From the NCBI GenBank assembly GCA_024689585.1, contig JAILDF010000238.1, positions 1 through 32,646 on the forward strand: 32,646 nucleotides of DNA. Reading direction: 5' to 3'. A program made the translations under genes and the position numbers. This DNA comes from Oribacterium sp. (GTDB lineage Bacteria; Bacillota; Clostridia; Lachnospirales; Lachnospiraceae). The first letter of the stretch is position 1. Each line of letters begins with the position of its first letter. Of the stretch, positions 1-6,171 are shown one piece after another. The notes beneath the pieces were generated by a model. That model was not told where the DNA came from, made no database searches, and saw only the letters and a list, made by a program, of their open reading frames with translations.

Positions 1-251
1 AAATCATAATAGGAATCATCAACTCTCATTAACTCATAAAGATAATCCCTAAGTATCTTCTTTATTTCACGGGTGGTATTGACGCCCTGACGTGAGGCCT
101 CTGTCTTAATTGCGTCGATGATCTTCAGTGTTGTGGTGACACCTACATCTGACATGATCATGGCATCTTCAAGACCCTCATAAAAATCGTCATCGGCGAT
201 TTCATTGGTTTGAAAGATGTTGTTGATAAGTTTGGAAAAGAAATTAGCCAT
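1..251 (-). CDS. ftsY: Signal recognition particle receptor FtsY, N-terminal part (partial)
   Basis: Only the first 83 codons are in the window; the gene continues past base 1. The translation begins MANFFSKLINNIFQTNEIAD and continues with an acidic helical stretch containing DDDFYEGLEDAMIMSDVGV. This matches the N domain of SRP-family GTPases, where a helical bundle precedes the NG GTPase core. FtsY docks the signal recognition particle-ribosome complex at the membrane. The GTPase motifs lie outside the window, so FtsY rather than Ffh rests on this N-domain sequence and on position directly after smc, the usual rnc-smc-ftsY order. An AAGGAG ribosome-binding site lies about 11 bases before the ATG at 249-251. 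The short acidic pre-domain typical of many FtsY proteins is absent, as in other short Gram-positive forms. Confidence 0.85.
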   Translation of the reverse strand, partial: MANFFSKLINNIFQTNEIADDDFYEGLEDAMIMSDVGVTTTLKIIDAIKTEASRQGVNTTREIKKILRDYLYELMRVDDSYYD

Positions 252-334
252 AAATCAGCATTCTCCTTGTTAAAACCGATATTGCTTTTATATCTGTCAT
301 TCAAATGAGAGATTAATCGGATTCTAAATAATAT

Positions 335-384
335 GTCCAAAGTCCTGATTGCCGCTATTTAGGGTAGGCGGAAGGACTTTAGAC
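335..384 (-). other. Hairpin between smc and ftsY
   Basis: Bases 335-346 and 373-384 pair over 12 positions with one mismatch. The 26-base loop has a small inner CCGC/GCGG pairing. It lies 25 bases after the smc stop codon on the transcribed strand. There is no strong T tract after it, so it may be a stability or processing hairpin rather than a terminator. ftsY is probably still co-transcribed with smc. Confidence 0.4.
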
Positions 385-408
385 AGATGTAAAATAAGTT
401 TTAATTAA

Positions 409-3400
409 TTATGCCTCCAGCTGATCCTGTACCAGGTCAACGGATACCAGTGTTGACACACCCTTTTCCTGCATGGTGATACCAAACAGGCGGTCAGCAT
501 TTTCCATAGTTCCTCTTCTGTGGGTGATAACTATGAACTGTGTCTGTATAAGTGTGTGGAGGTACTCTGCAAAACGTGTGACATTGGAGTCATCAAGTGC
601 GGCCTCGATCTCATCCAGAAGACAGAAGGGTGACGGCTTCAGATTCTGAATTGCAAAAAGCAATGCAATGGCCGTAAGTGCCTTTTCTCCTCCGGAAAGC
701 TGCATCATGTTCTGCAGCTTCTTTCCGGGTGGTTCCGCAATGATGGAAATGGATGCGGTAAGAACATCCGGATCCTCTGTATCCAGTTCGAGTCTGCCCT
801 GTCCGCCGCCGAAAAGTATCTTAAAGGTTTTGTTGAACTGTTCCTGAATGAGTTTGAAGTTTTCATTGAACTGTTTGCGCATGCCCTGATCCAGTTCCGC
901 TATGATCTCATTAAGAGACTTCTCGGATTCTGTGAGATCCAGGTACTGATTGTTCAAAAATTCATAACGTTCAGACACTTCTTTGTACTGCTCGATGGCA
1001 TCCAGGTTAACAGGACCGAGAGCCTTTAACTTGCCCTTTAACTGGTTAACAAGAGTACGTACCTCGTTTGTGTTTTTGTATTCGTCAGAATAACGCTTCT
1101 TCGCCTCTTCGTATGTGATGCCGTACTCGTCAAACATATAATTTGTGAGCTTGTCTATCTTTTCATCCAGCTTTTCTCTCTTGTTCTGAACACGCATGGA
1201 TTCCTTCTCCATATCGAGAAGTCGTACGGATATCTCGTCTTTCTTCTGGAAGAAGGACTTTCGCTCTTCCAAAAGACCTGTTTTCTGTTCTTCGTCCTTT
1301 GTCATTTTCTCGTTCAGTGACTGGGCAGCGGACTCCGCATTGGTGATCAATGCGTCAAGTTCGGATATCTTATCAGTCTTTTCCTGAAGAACATTATCCG
1401 AATTCTGTTGTGAATCCTCCATGGATCCCTTTTCGGTAGTGATTTCTTCAAGCTCTGAGTTCAGTCTGTGAAGATTTTCGGTAACAAAGTCGGTACGTGT
1501 TGAAAGGGATGAGTACTCAACATTGATCTGGGAAGCAATAGCCATGGTCTGGGTATTCTGTTCCAGAGTGAGCTTCTCGATCTCCTGACGGTGGGACTCT
1601 ACGGAAGCCTTTGCGAGATCTCTTCTGCTTTCGGACTCCGCAAGCTGATGCTTCAGACCCTCAACGGCATTCCTGGCTTTAAGGATCTGCTCTTCAATCT
1701 CCTCCAGCTCGCGCTTTCGGCCCATGAGGTTCGAGTTATTCCTGAAGGAACCACCGGAGATGGAACCGCCCGGGTTTAAAAGATCTCCCTCCAGGGTTAC
1801 TATCCTGAGACTCTGGCGATATTTTCTCTGGATACTGAGAGCGGTGTCAATGTTGTTGACCACCAGAACTCTTCCCAGCAGGAACTCGGAAAGACCCTTA
1901 TATTTAGCGTCAAATTTAATGAGATCACAGCCAAGTCCGATTGCTCCGTTTTCAGAGCAGGCACGCTCGCAATTGTCATCCCTTCTTCCTTTAATGTTTG
2001 AGAGAGGAAGGAAGGTCGCACGTCCGTAACGGTGCTGTTTTAAGTACTGCACCATATTCTTGGCGGTGTTTTCGTCTTCTGTTACTACGTTCTGTATAGA
2101 ACCGCCAAGGGCTGTTTCTATGGCAGTTTCATAATCCTTGGGAACTTCGATGAGATCTGCAACTACACCAAGGATACCATGCTCCTGATCACGACGATCC
2201 ATGACCATCTTTACTGCATTGCCATAGCCTTCGTAGCGTTCTGCGAGATTTCGCAGGGTTTCAAGACGGTTTTTGAGATTATCGTGCTCCCGGGTCTTGT
2301 GGTTGATCTGGTCTCTTAATTGCTGGTTTGTTTCACCGAGCTTCATAACCAGCTCCGAGTCTGAGGAAATGAGATTTTTAACCTCTTCGAGACGCAGGTT
2401 CAGTTTTTCCAGGATTTTACGCTGTTCTTCAATGTTTCCCAGGAAATCATCGCTTTTAAGGCTTGAGGATTTCTCGGTTTCCTTTAAAGGGCGTTCCTCA
2501 AGTTCAAAATCCGGACCCATACAGGAAGTGATGGTAAGCGAAGTCTCGTCCATGGTAGACTGGATCATTTCCAGATCCAGATCTATATTTTCCATCATTT
2601 CATCTGTTCCGGCTTTGTTATCCTTGATGAAAGTAATCTGTTCCCTGATCCACTTTAACAGGCTCAGATTATCCTCAATCTGAGAAATACGGTCAAACAT
2701 ATCCTTCTTCAAGGCGTTGATGCGCTGGGTATAATGAAGGGCATTGTTCTTTTCTGTATTGATCTGCTCGTTTAAAACGTCAATCTGTCCGCGAAGGTTT
2801 GTTTTCAGAAGGTCTGACTTGTTGATATCATCCTTTGTTTTGTTGATTTCGCTTTCGAGAGTTCTGATCTTTTCTTCTATTTCAGTATACTTACTGTTTA
2901 ACTCTTCCGATTCCTTCTTAACGGCATCCAGTTCGTCATTAACCGTGCTGGCATTTTCATTAACAGAATCCAGACCCTTTAATGTGTCATCCATATCTCT
3001 GATGAAGAGGTTGGAATCCGCATTGACAAGCTCGTCACGGATTGAAAGATACTGTCTTGCCTCGTCGGACTGCTTTTTCAAAGGTCCCACCTGGCGTTCC
3101 AGCTCGTTAAGGATATCTGTTACACGGGTAAGATTTGCCTGCTCGTCCGTAAGCTTTTTCTCGGCAAGAGCTTTTCTTCTTTTGAATTTGACGATACCTA
3201 CAGCTTCGTCAAAAAGATCTCTTCTTTCTTCGGGCTTACCGGAAAGGATCTTTTCTACCTGACCCTGTCCTATGATACTGTAACCATCCTTACCGATACC
3301 GGTATCATAGAACAGCTCGTTAATGTCTTTTAGTCGGCATTCTGTGCCATTCAGCATATATTCTGATTCGCCTGAACGATAAAGACGTCTTGATACGGTT

Positions 3401-3693
3401 ACCACATCATAATCGATATTTAAAAGACGGTCTGAATTATCCAGAGTTATGGCGACAAAGGCTGAACTCTGGGGACGTCTCAGCTGAGTTCCGGCAAATA
3501 TAACGTCCTGCATGGAAGAACCACGCAGCTGTTTTACCTTCTGCTCACCTAGAACCCAGCGAACGGCATCGGAAATATTGGATTTTCCGGAGCCATTAGG
3601 GCCTACTATGCCTGTGACTCCTTTACTGAAATCAAGGACTGTCTTATTTGCAAAGGACTTGAAGCCCTGAACCTCAATAGATTTTAAATACAT
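409..3693 (-). CDS. smc: Chromosome segregation ATPase SMC
   Basis: SMC is the core ATPase of bacterial condensin. It dimerises at its hinge, entraps DNA and extrudes loops with ScpA and ScpB. The 1094-residue protein has the N-terminal head with Walker A GPNGSGKSN at 31-39. A coiled arm spans about 170-490, and the hinge about 500-650, ending in the glycine-rich PGGSISGGS. The return arm spans about 655-930. The C-terminal head has the ABC signature LSGGEK at 999-1004 and Walker B LLDEIEAALDD with catalytic Glu1028. It is about 90 residues shorter than the usual 1180-1190. The heads and hinge look intact, so the shortening is in the arms. A proline-containing, poorly helical stretch at about 385-420 interrupts the first arm. 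Its start overlaps the end of rnc by 20 bases, which suggests translational coupling. Confidence 0.97.
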   Translation of the reverse strand: MYLKSIEVQGFKSFANKTVLDFSKGVTGIVGPNGSGKSNISDAVRWVLGEQKVKQLRGSSMQDVIFAGTQLRRPQSSAFVAITLDNSDRLLNIDYDVVTVSRRLYRSGESEYMLNGTECRLKDINELFYDTGIGKDGYSIIGQGQVEKILSGKPEERRDLFDEAVGIVKFKRRKALAEKKLTDEQANLTRVTDILNELERQVGPLKKQSDEARQYLSIRDELVNADSNLFIRDMDDTLKGLDSVNENASTVNDELDAVKKESEELNSKYTEIEEKIRTLESEINKTKDDINKSDLLKTNLRGQIDVLNEQINTEKNNALHYTQRINALKKDMFDRISQIEDNLSLLKWIREQITFIKDNKAGTDEMMENIDLDLEMIQSTMDETSLTITSCMGPDFELEERPLKETEKSSSLKSDDFLGNIEEQRKILEKLNLRLEEVKNLISSDSELVMKLGETNQQLRDQINHKTREHDNLKNRLETLRNLAERYEGYGNAVKMVMDRRDQEHGILGVVADLIEVPKDYETAIETALGGSIQNVVTEDENTAKNMVQYLKQHRYGRATFLPLSNIKGRRDDNCERACSENGAIGLGCDLIKFDAKYKGLSEFLLGRVLVVNNIDTALSIQRKYRQSLRIVTLEGDLLNPGGSISGGSFRNNSNLMGRKRELEEIEEQILKARNAVEGLKHQLAESESRRDLAKASVESHRQEIEKLTLEQNTQTMAIASQINVEYSSLSTRTDFVTENLHRLNSELEEITTEKGSMEDSQQNSDNVLQEKTDKISELDALITNAESAAQSLNEKMTKDEEQKTGLLEERKSFFQKKDEISVRLLDMEKESMRVQNKREKLDEKIDKLTNYMFDEYGITYEEAKKRYSDEYKNTNEVRTLVNQLKGKLKALGPVNLDAIEQYKEVSERYEFLNNQYLDLTESEKSLNEIIAELDQGMRKQFNENFKLIQEQFNKTFKILFGGGQGRLELDTEDPDVLTASISIIAEPPGKKLQNMMQLSGGEKALTAIALLFAIQNLKPSPFCLLDEIEAALDDSNVTRFAEYLHTLIQTQFIVITHRRGTMENADRLFGITMQEKGVSTLVSVDLVQDQLEA

Positions 3694-4381
3694 ATCCGGT
3701 TTCCGCCTTAATCTGCTTTAATGTCTGGTAAGCTGCTCCCTGCTCACCCTTTTTCTTACTGGAACCTTCGCCGATGCCGTATTCCTTGTTGTTAAGTATT
3801 GCCTGAACACGATAGAATCTGTCATGGCAGGGCCCTGATTCCTCAATAACTCTGTACTCGAGTTCCATTTTGTTCTGGGAAACATATTCCTGGAGAACAG
3901 TTTTTGCATCTCTGAAAAGACCTGCACTTTCAATATCGGTAAGCACAAATTTATTCACGAAATTCTGTGCCTGTTCGAAACCACCGTCCAGATACATGGC
4001 GCCTATAACGGCTTCGAATGCATCTGATATTACAGAATCACGGTTATTGATGCGTTCTCTTGCCTCTCCCTTTCCCAGGATGATGTAATCACCAAGATTC
4101 ACCTTTCGGGCGGCTTCTGCCAGCGTAGGTTCACATACCAGTGCTGCACGGACCTTGGTCATGACACCCTCTTGTAATACGGGCTTTCTGTTAAAGAGAA
4201 ATACGCTTGAAATAAGTTCCAATACCGCATCTCCCAAAAATTCAAGTCTTTGATTGGAAGCTTCCTTTGGTTCTCCGTTTTCATTACTGAAGGAAGGATG
4301 TGTAAGGGCATGTTTTAAAAGTCCCACATCATTAAAGTGATATCCTAAAGCTTCCTGAAGCTTTTCATAATCGTCTGACAT
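3674..4381 (-). CDS. rnc: Ribonuclease III
   Basis: The 235-residue RNase III cleaves double-stranded RNA, maturing rRNA precursors and some mRNAs. The catalytic domain carries the signature RLEFLGDAVLEL, with Glu47 and Asp51. A second acidic pair is Asp120 and Glu123 in SDAFEAVIGAMYLDGG. A C-terminal double-stranded RNA-binding domain follows from about 160 to 228 (DAKTVLQEYVSQ... to GSSKKKGEQGAAYQTL). The ribosome-binding site AAGGAGT lies just before the ATG. The gene sits between acpP and smc, the standard Firmicute arrangement, and overlaps the smc start by 20 bases. A strong 9-bp hairpin lies 18 bases before its start codon; see the separate entry. Confidence 0.97.
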   Translation of the reverse strand: MSDDYEKLQEALGYHFNDVGLLKHALTHPSFSNENGEPKEASNQRLEFLGDAVLELISSVFLFNRKPVLQEGVMTKVRAALVCEPTLAEAARKVNLGDYIILGKGEARERINNRDSVISDAFEAVIGAMYLDGGFEQAQNFVNKFVLTDIESAGLFRDAKTVLQEYVSQNKMELEYRVIEESGPCHDRFYRVQAILNNKEYGIGEGSSKKKGEQGAAYQTLKQIKAETGYVFKIY

Positions 4382-4398
4382 TTATACTCCTTAAAATG

Positions 4399-4419
4399 CA
4401 GCCGGCCATAGGCCGGCTG
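4399..4419 (-). other. Hairpin between acpP and rnc
   Basis: Bases 4399-4407 (CAGCCGGCC) pair perfectly with 4411-4419 around a three-base loop. On the transcribed strand the stem is followed by GCATTTTAAGGAG, which is only a short T run. It is more likely a partial terminator, a 3' end stabiliser for the abundant acpP message or a processing site than a full terminator. It lies directly upstream of the rnc ribosome-binding site. Confidence 0.6.
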
Positions 4420-4431
4420 GTGTATTTTTAA

Positions 4432-4674
4432 TTATCCTTTTGCTGCAACTGCCTCATGAATGGCTGTTACGGCTTCCTGTACTGTCGTGAGCTGTTCGGC
4501 TGCATCGTCCGGAACCTCGATACCAAACTCTTCCTCAATTGCCATAACCACCTGAACAACATCCAGAGAATCCATCTCGAGATCATCCACGAACTTTGCT
4601 TCAGGTGTGATCTTGTCTGCTTTAACATGAGATACTTCTCTTATTATGATCTCTTTTAATTTCTCGAACTCCAT
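4432..4674 (-). CDS. acpP: Acyl carrier protein
   Basis: The 80-residue acidic protein carries growing acyl chains on a phosphopantetheine arm during fatty-acid synthesis, and supplies acyl groups to the PlsX/PlsY route. The attachment motif LEMDSLDVV is present with the modified serine at position 36. I start it at MEFEKLK (ATG at 4672-4674) because an AGGAGGT site lies 8 bases upstream and the length then matches the family. The open frame extends 19 residues further upstream, but that part lies inside the end of plsX and has no family resemblance. The gene follows plsX with 4 bases between, its ribosome-binding site lying within the plsX 3' end. Confidence 0.97.
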   Translation of the reverse strand: MEFEKLKEIIIREVSHVKADKITPEAKFVDDLEMDSLDVVQVVMAIEEEFGIEVPDDAAEQLTTVQEAVTAIHEAVAAKG

Positions 4675-4678
4675 GTTT

Positions 4679-5725
4679 TTATACCTCCTGCTGGTCCGGC
4701 TCTGTATTACCGGATTCGATACTTGCTGCAATCTTATTTACCGCATCTGACTTAACGAAGTCGAAGCACTGCTGAACTGCATGAGTGATTTCGATGCCGT
4801 CTGTATTTCCGTGAACCTTTACAACGAGCCCCTTTAATCCAAGAACCGGAGCGCCGCCGTATTGCTTTGCGTCAAATTTCCCAAGGGTATCCTTAAGTGC
4901 TTTTTTGATGAGGATTCCTCCGATCATTGAGATAAAGCTGGACTTTATGGCATTCTTTATCTCCCCGAGGAGCATTTTTCCGGATCCTTCATAGGTCTTA
5001 AGGATACAGTTTCCTACAAAGGCATCGCATATGATGACATCACAGGCTCCGAAGGGAACCTCTCTTGCCTCACAGGAGCCTATAAAGTTTATATCCTCAA
5101 CAGCCTTAAGAAGAGGCATGGTTTCTTTGACCAGCTGGTTTCCCTTTTCCTCTTCTGCACCAACATTTACGAGACCTACGGTAGGATTCTTTATACCCAC
5201 AACTTCCTTCATATATATGGTGCCCATCTTTGCATACTGGACAAGCCATTCAGGTTTGGCGTCGATGTTGGCACCACTGTCCAGAAGCAGACTTACGCCG
5301 TTTTTTGTAGGGATGAGGGCTCCAAACGGGGGACGGGGAACACCCTTGGCGCGGCCTACTATAAGCTGACCGCCTGCAAGCACGGCTCCGCTGGAACCGG
5401 CTGATATAAAGGCATCAGCATTACCCTCTTTTACAAAATGAAGAGCCTTAACGATACTAGACTCTTTTTTTCTTCGTATGGCGATGACCGGAGCCTCATG
5501 AAGAGAGATGACATCCGGAGCATCGACTATCTCCACTCTGTCTTTAAGGTCTGACTCACTGATACCCCATTCCTTTGCGTGGGAAAGCTCAGACTTTACT
5601 GCAGCCTCCGGACCGAAAAGAAAAAGCTTTGTATCCGGAGTAACACTTAAAGACTTAAGAGCACCCTTGACAATGGCAGAAGGCGCGTTGTCTCCGCCCA
5701 TACAATCTATTGCAATCTTAACCAT
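4679..5725 (-). CDS. plsX: Phosphate acyltransferase PlsX
   Basis: PlsX converts acyl-ACP to acyl-phosphate, the acyl donor used by PlsY to begin phospholipid synthesis. The 348-residue protein begins MVKIAIDCMGGDNAP, the conserved N-terminal signature. It also has the family segments SAGSSGAVLAGG and DAFVGNCILKTYEG. I chose the ATG at 5723-5725 because AAGGA lies 7 bases before it. The upstream extension (MHYYERILTRNI) is not family-like. It is the first gene of the plsX-acpP-rnc-smc-ftsY run and has a clear promoter upstream. The ribosomal L32 gene often found just upstream of plsX is absent here. Confidence 0.97.
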   Translation of the reverse strand: MVKIAIDCMGGDNAPSAIVKGALKSLSVTPDTKLFLFGPEAAVKSELSHAKEWGISESDLKDRVEIVDAPDVISLHEAPVIAIRRKKESSIVKALHFVKEGNADAFISAGSSGAVLAGGQLIVGRAKGVPRPPFGALIPTKNGVSLLLDSGANIDAKPEWLVQYAKMGTIYMKEVVGIKNPTVGLVNVGAEEEKGNQLVKETMPLLKAVEDINFIGSCEAREVPFGACDVIICDAFVGNCILKTYEGSGKMLLGEIKNAIKSSFISMIGGILIKKALKDTLGKFDAKQYGGAPVLGLKGLVVKVHGNTDGIEITHAVQQCFDFVKSDAVNKIAASIESGNTEPDQQEV

Positions 5726-5770
5726 TATATTCCTTGTAAGAATCCTTTCATAATAATGCATTCTGAAGGA

Positions 5771-5791
5771 AATTCTGATAAAAACAGAATT
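5771..5791 (-). other. Leader hairpin of plsX mRNA
   Basis: AATTCTG at 5771-5777 pairs with CAGAATT at 5785-5791, giving a 7-bp stem with a 7-base loop in the untranslated leader, between the predicted transcription start and the plsX ribosome-binding site. No function is evident. Confidence 0.4.
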
Positions 5792-5803
5792 AGCCGAACA
5801 CTA

Positions 5804-5819
5804 GCATATTCTAATATGC
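5804..5819. promoter_or_regulatory. Palindrome over the plsX -10 box (candidate operator)
   Basis: A perfect 7-bp inverted repeat with a 2-base centre, GCATATTCTAATATGC, lies exactly over the -10 hexamer. A dimeric repressor bound here would block RNA polymerase. The sequence does not resemble the FapR operator known for plsX in Bacillus, so the regulator is unknown. Confidence 0.45.
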
Positions 5820-5836
5820 ACAAAGATTCGAGTCAA
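5808..5836 (-). promoter_or_regulatory. Sigma-A-type promoter for plsX operon
   Basis: On the minus strand, -35 TTGACT (5831-5836) and -10 TAGAAT (5808-5813) are separated by exactly 17 bases. This leaves a leader of roughly 75 bases before the plsX start. A 16-base inverted repeat GCATATT-AG-AATATGC (5804-5819) covers the -10 box and is a candidate operator. Confidence 0.8.
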
Positions 5837-5847
5837 GTGTATAGGGA

Positions 5848-6159
5848 GGTCAGAGCCGGGGGGCAGCCATCAAAAAACGTAAAGCTGAGGCGTTGAAAAA
5901 TAAAAAACAGACCCCTTAGAACCACTTGGTTCCCTTTTCCTTAGCCCCCTCGCCAAGTCTGAGTTTTCATAAAAGTAAACTCAGACATTGGCGAGGGCCT
6001 TGTGGATCTGCCCACGATTTGTTTTTTAATCGTGGGAGCCACGCGGCTTTGAGCGGTTCAAAGGAATCCGCAAGGATTCTTTCTTTATCTTAGGGGTCTG
6101 TTTTTATATTTTTCCGCCGAGGCGCCTCGTTTTTTGATGGCTGCCCTCCGGTTCTGACC
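5848..6159. repeat. 312-base nested inverted-repeat element
   Basis: Terminal arms 5848-5879 and 6128-6159 pair over all 32 positions: 30 Watson-Crick and two G-T. Inside, 5903-5920 pairs with 6088-6105 at 17 of 18 positions and has T tracts outside the stem in both directions. Internal hairpins are 5919-5932 (5 bp), 5947-5997 (20 bp with one bulged A), 6011-6036 (9 bp, with 6002-6005/6039-6042 closing below it), 6047-6063 (6 bp) and 6064-6079 (6 bp with a GCAA loop). No credible open reading frame is inside. It begins 12 bases after the EF-G paralogue stop and ends 12 bases before the plsX -35 box. It could be a MITE-like repeat, a structured RNA or a compound terminator. The two G-T pairs and the GCAA loop favour plus-strand folding. 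Confidence 0.8.
5903..6105. terminator. Bidirectional terminator-like stem inside the nested element
   Basis: The stem AACAGACCCCT (arm 5903-5916) with AGGGGTCTGTT (arm 6092-6105) is followed by TTTTTATATTTTT on the plus strand and TTTTTTATTTTT on the minus strand. That gives each direction the GC stem plus U tract of an intrinsic terminator. The two arms are separated by about 170 bases of further hairpins, which is unusual. It would end the EF-G paralogue transcript before the plsX promoter. Confidence 0.4.
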
Positions 6160-6171
6160 GATTCACATTAT

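Noticed and set aside
2273..3262. Plus-strand Ser/Arg/Phe-rich open frames of 136 and 172 codons
   Set aside because: These are shadows of the SMC coiled-coil codons; the Ser/Phe/Arg-rich composition is what Glu/Lys-rich coils give on the other strand.
5848..6159. Insertion sequence with transposase
   Set aside because: The terminal inverted repeats resemble an IS border, but there is no coding capacity inside and no clear target-site duplication beyond a two-base GA on each side.
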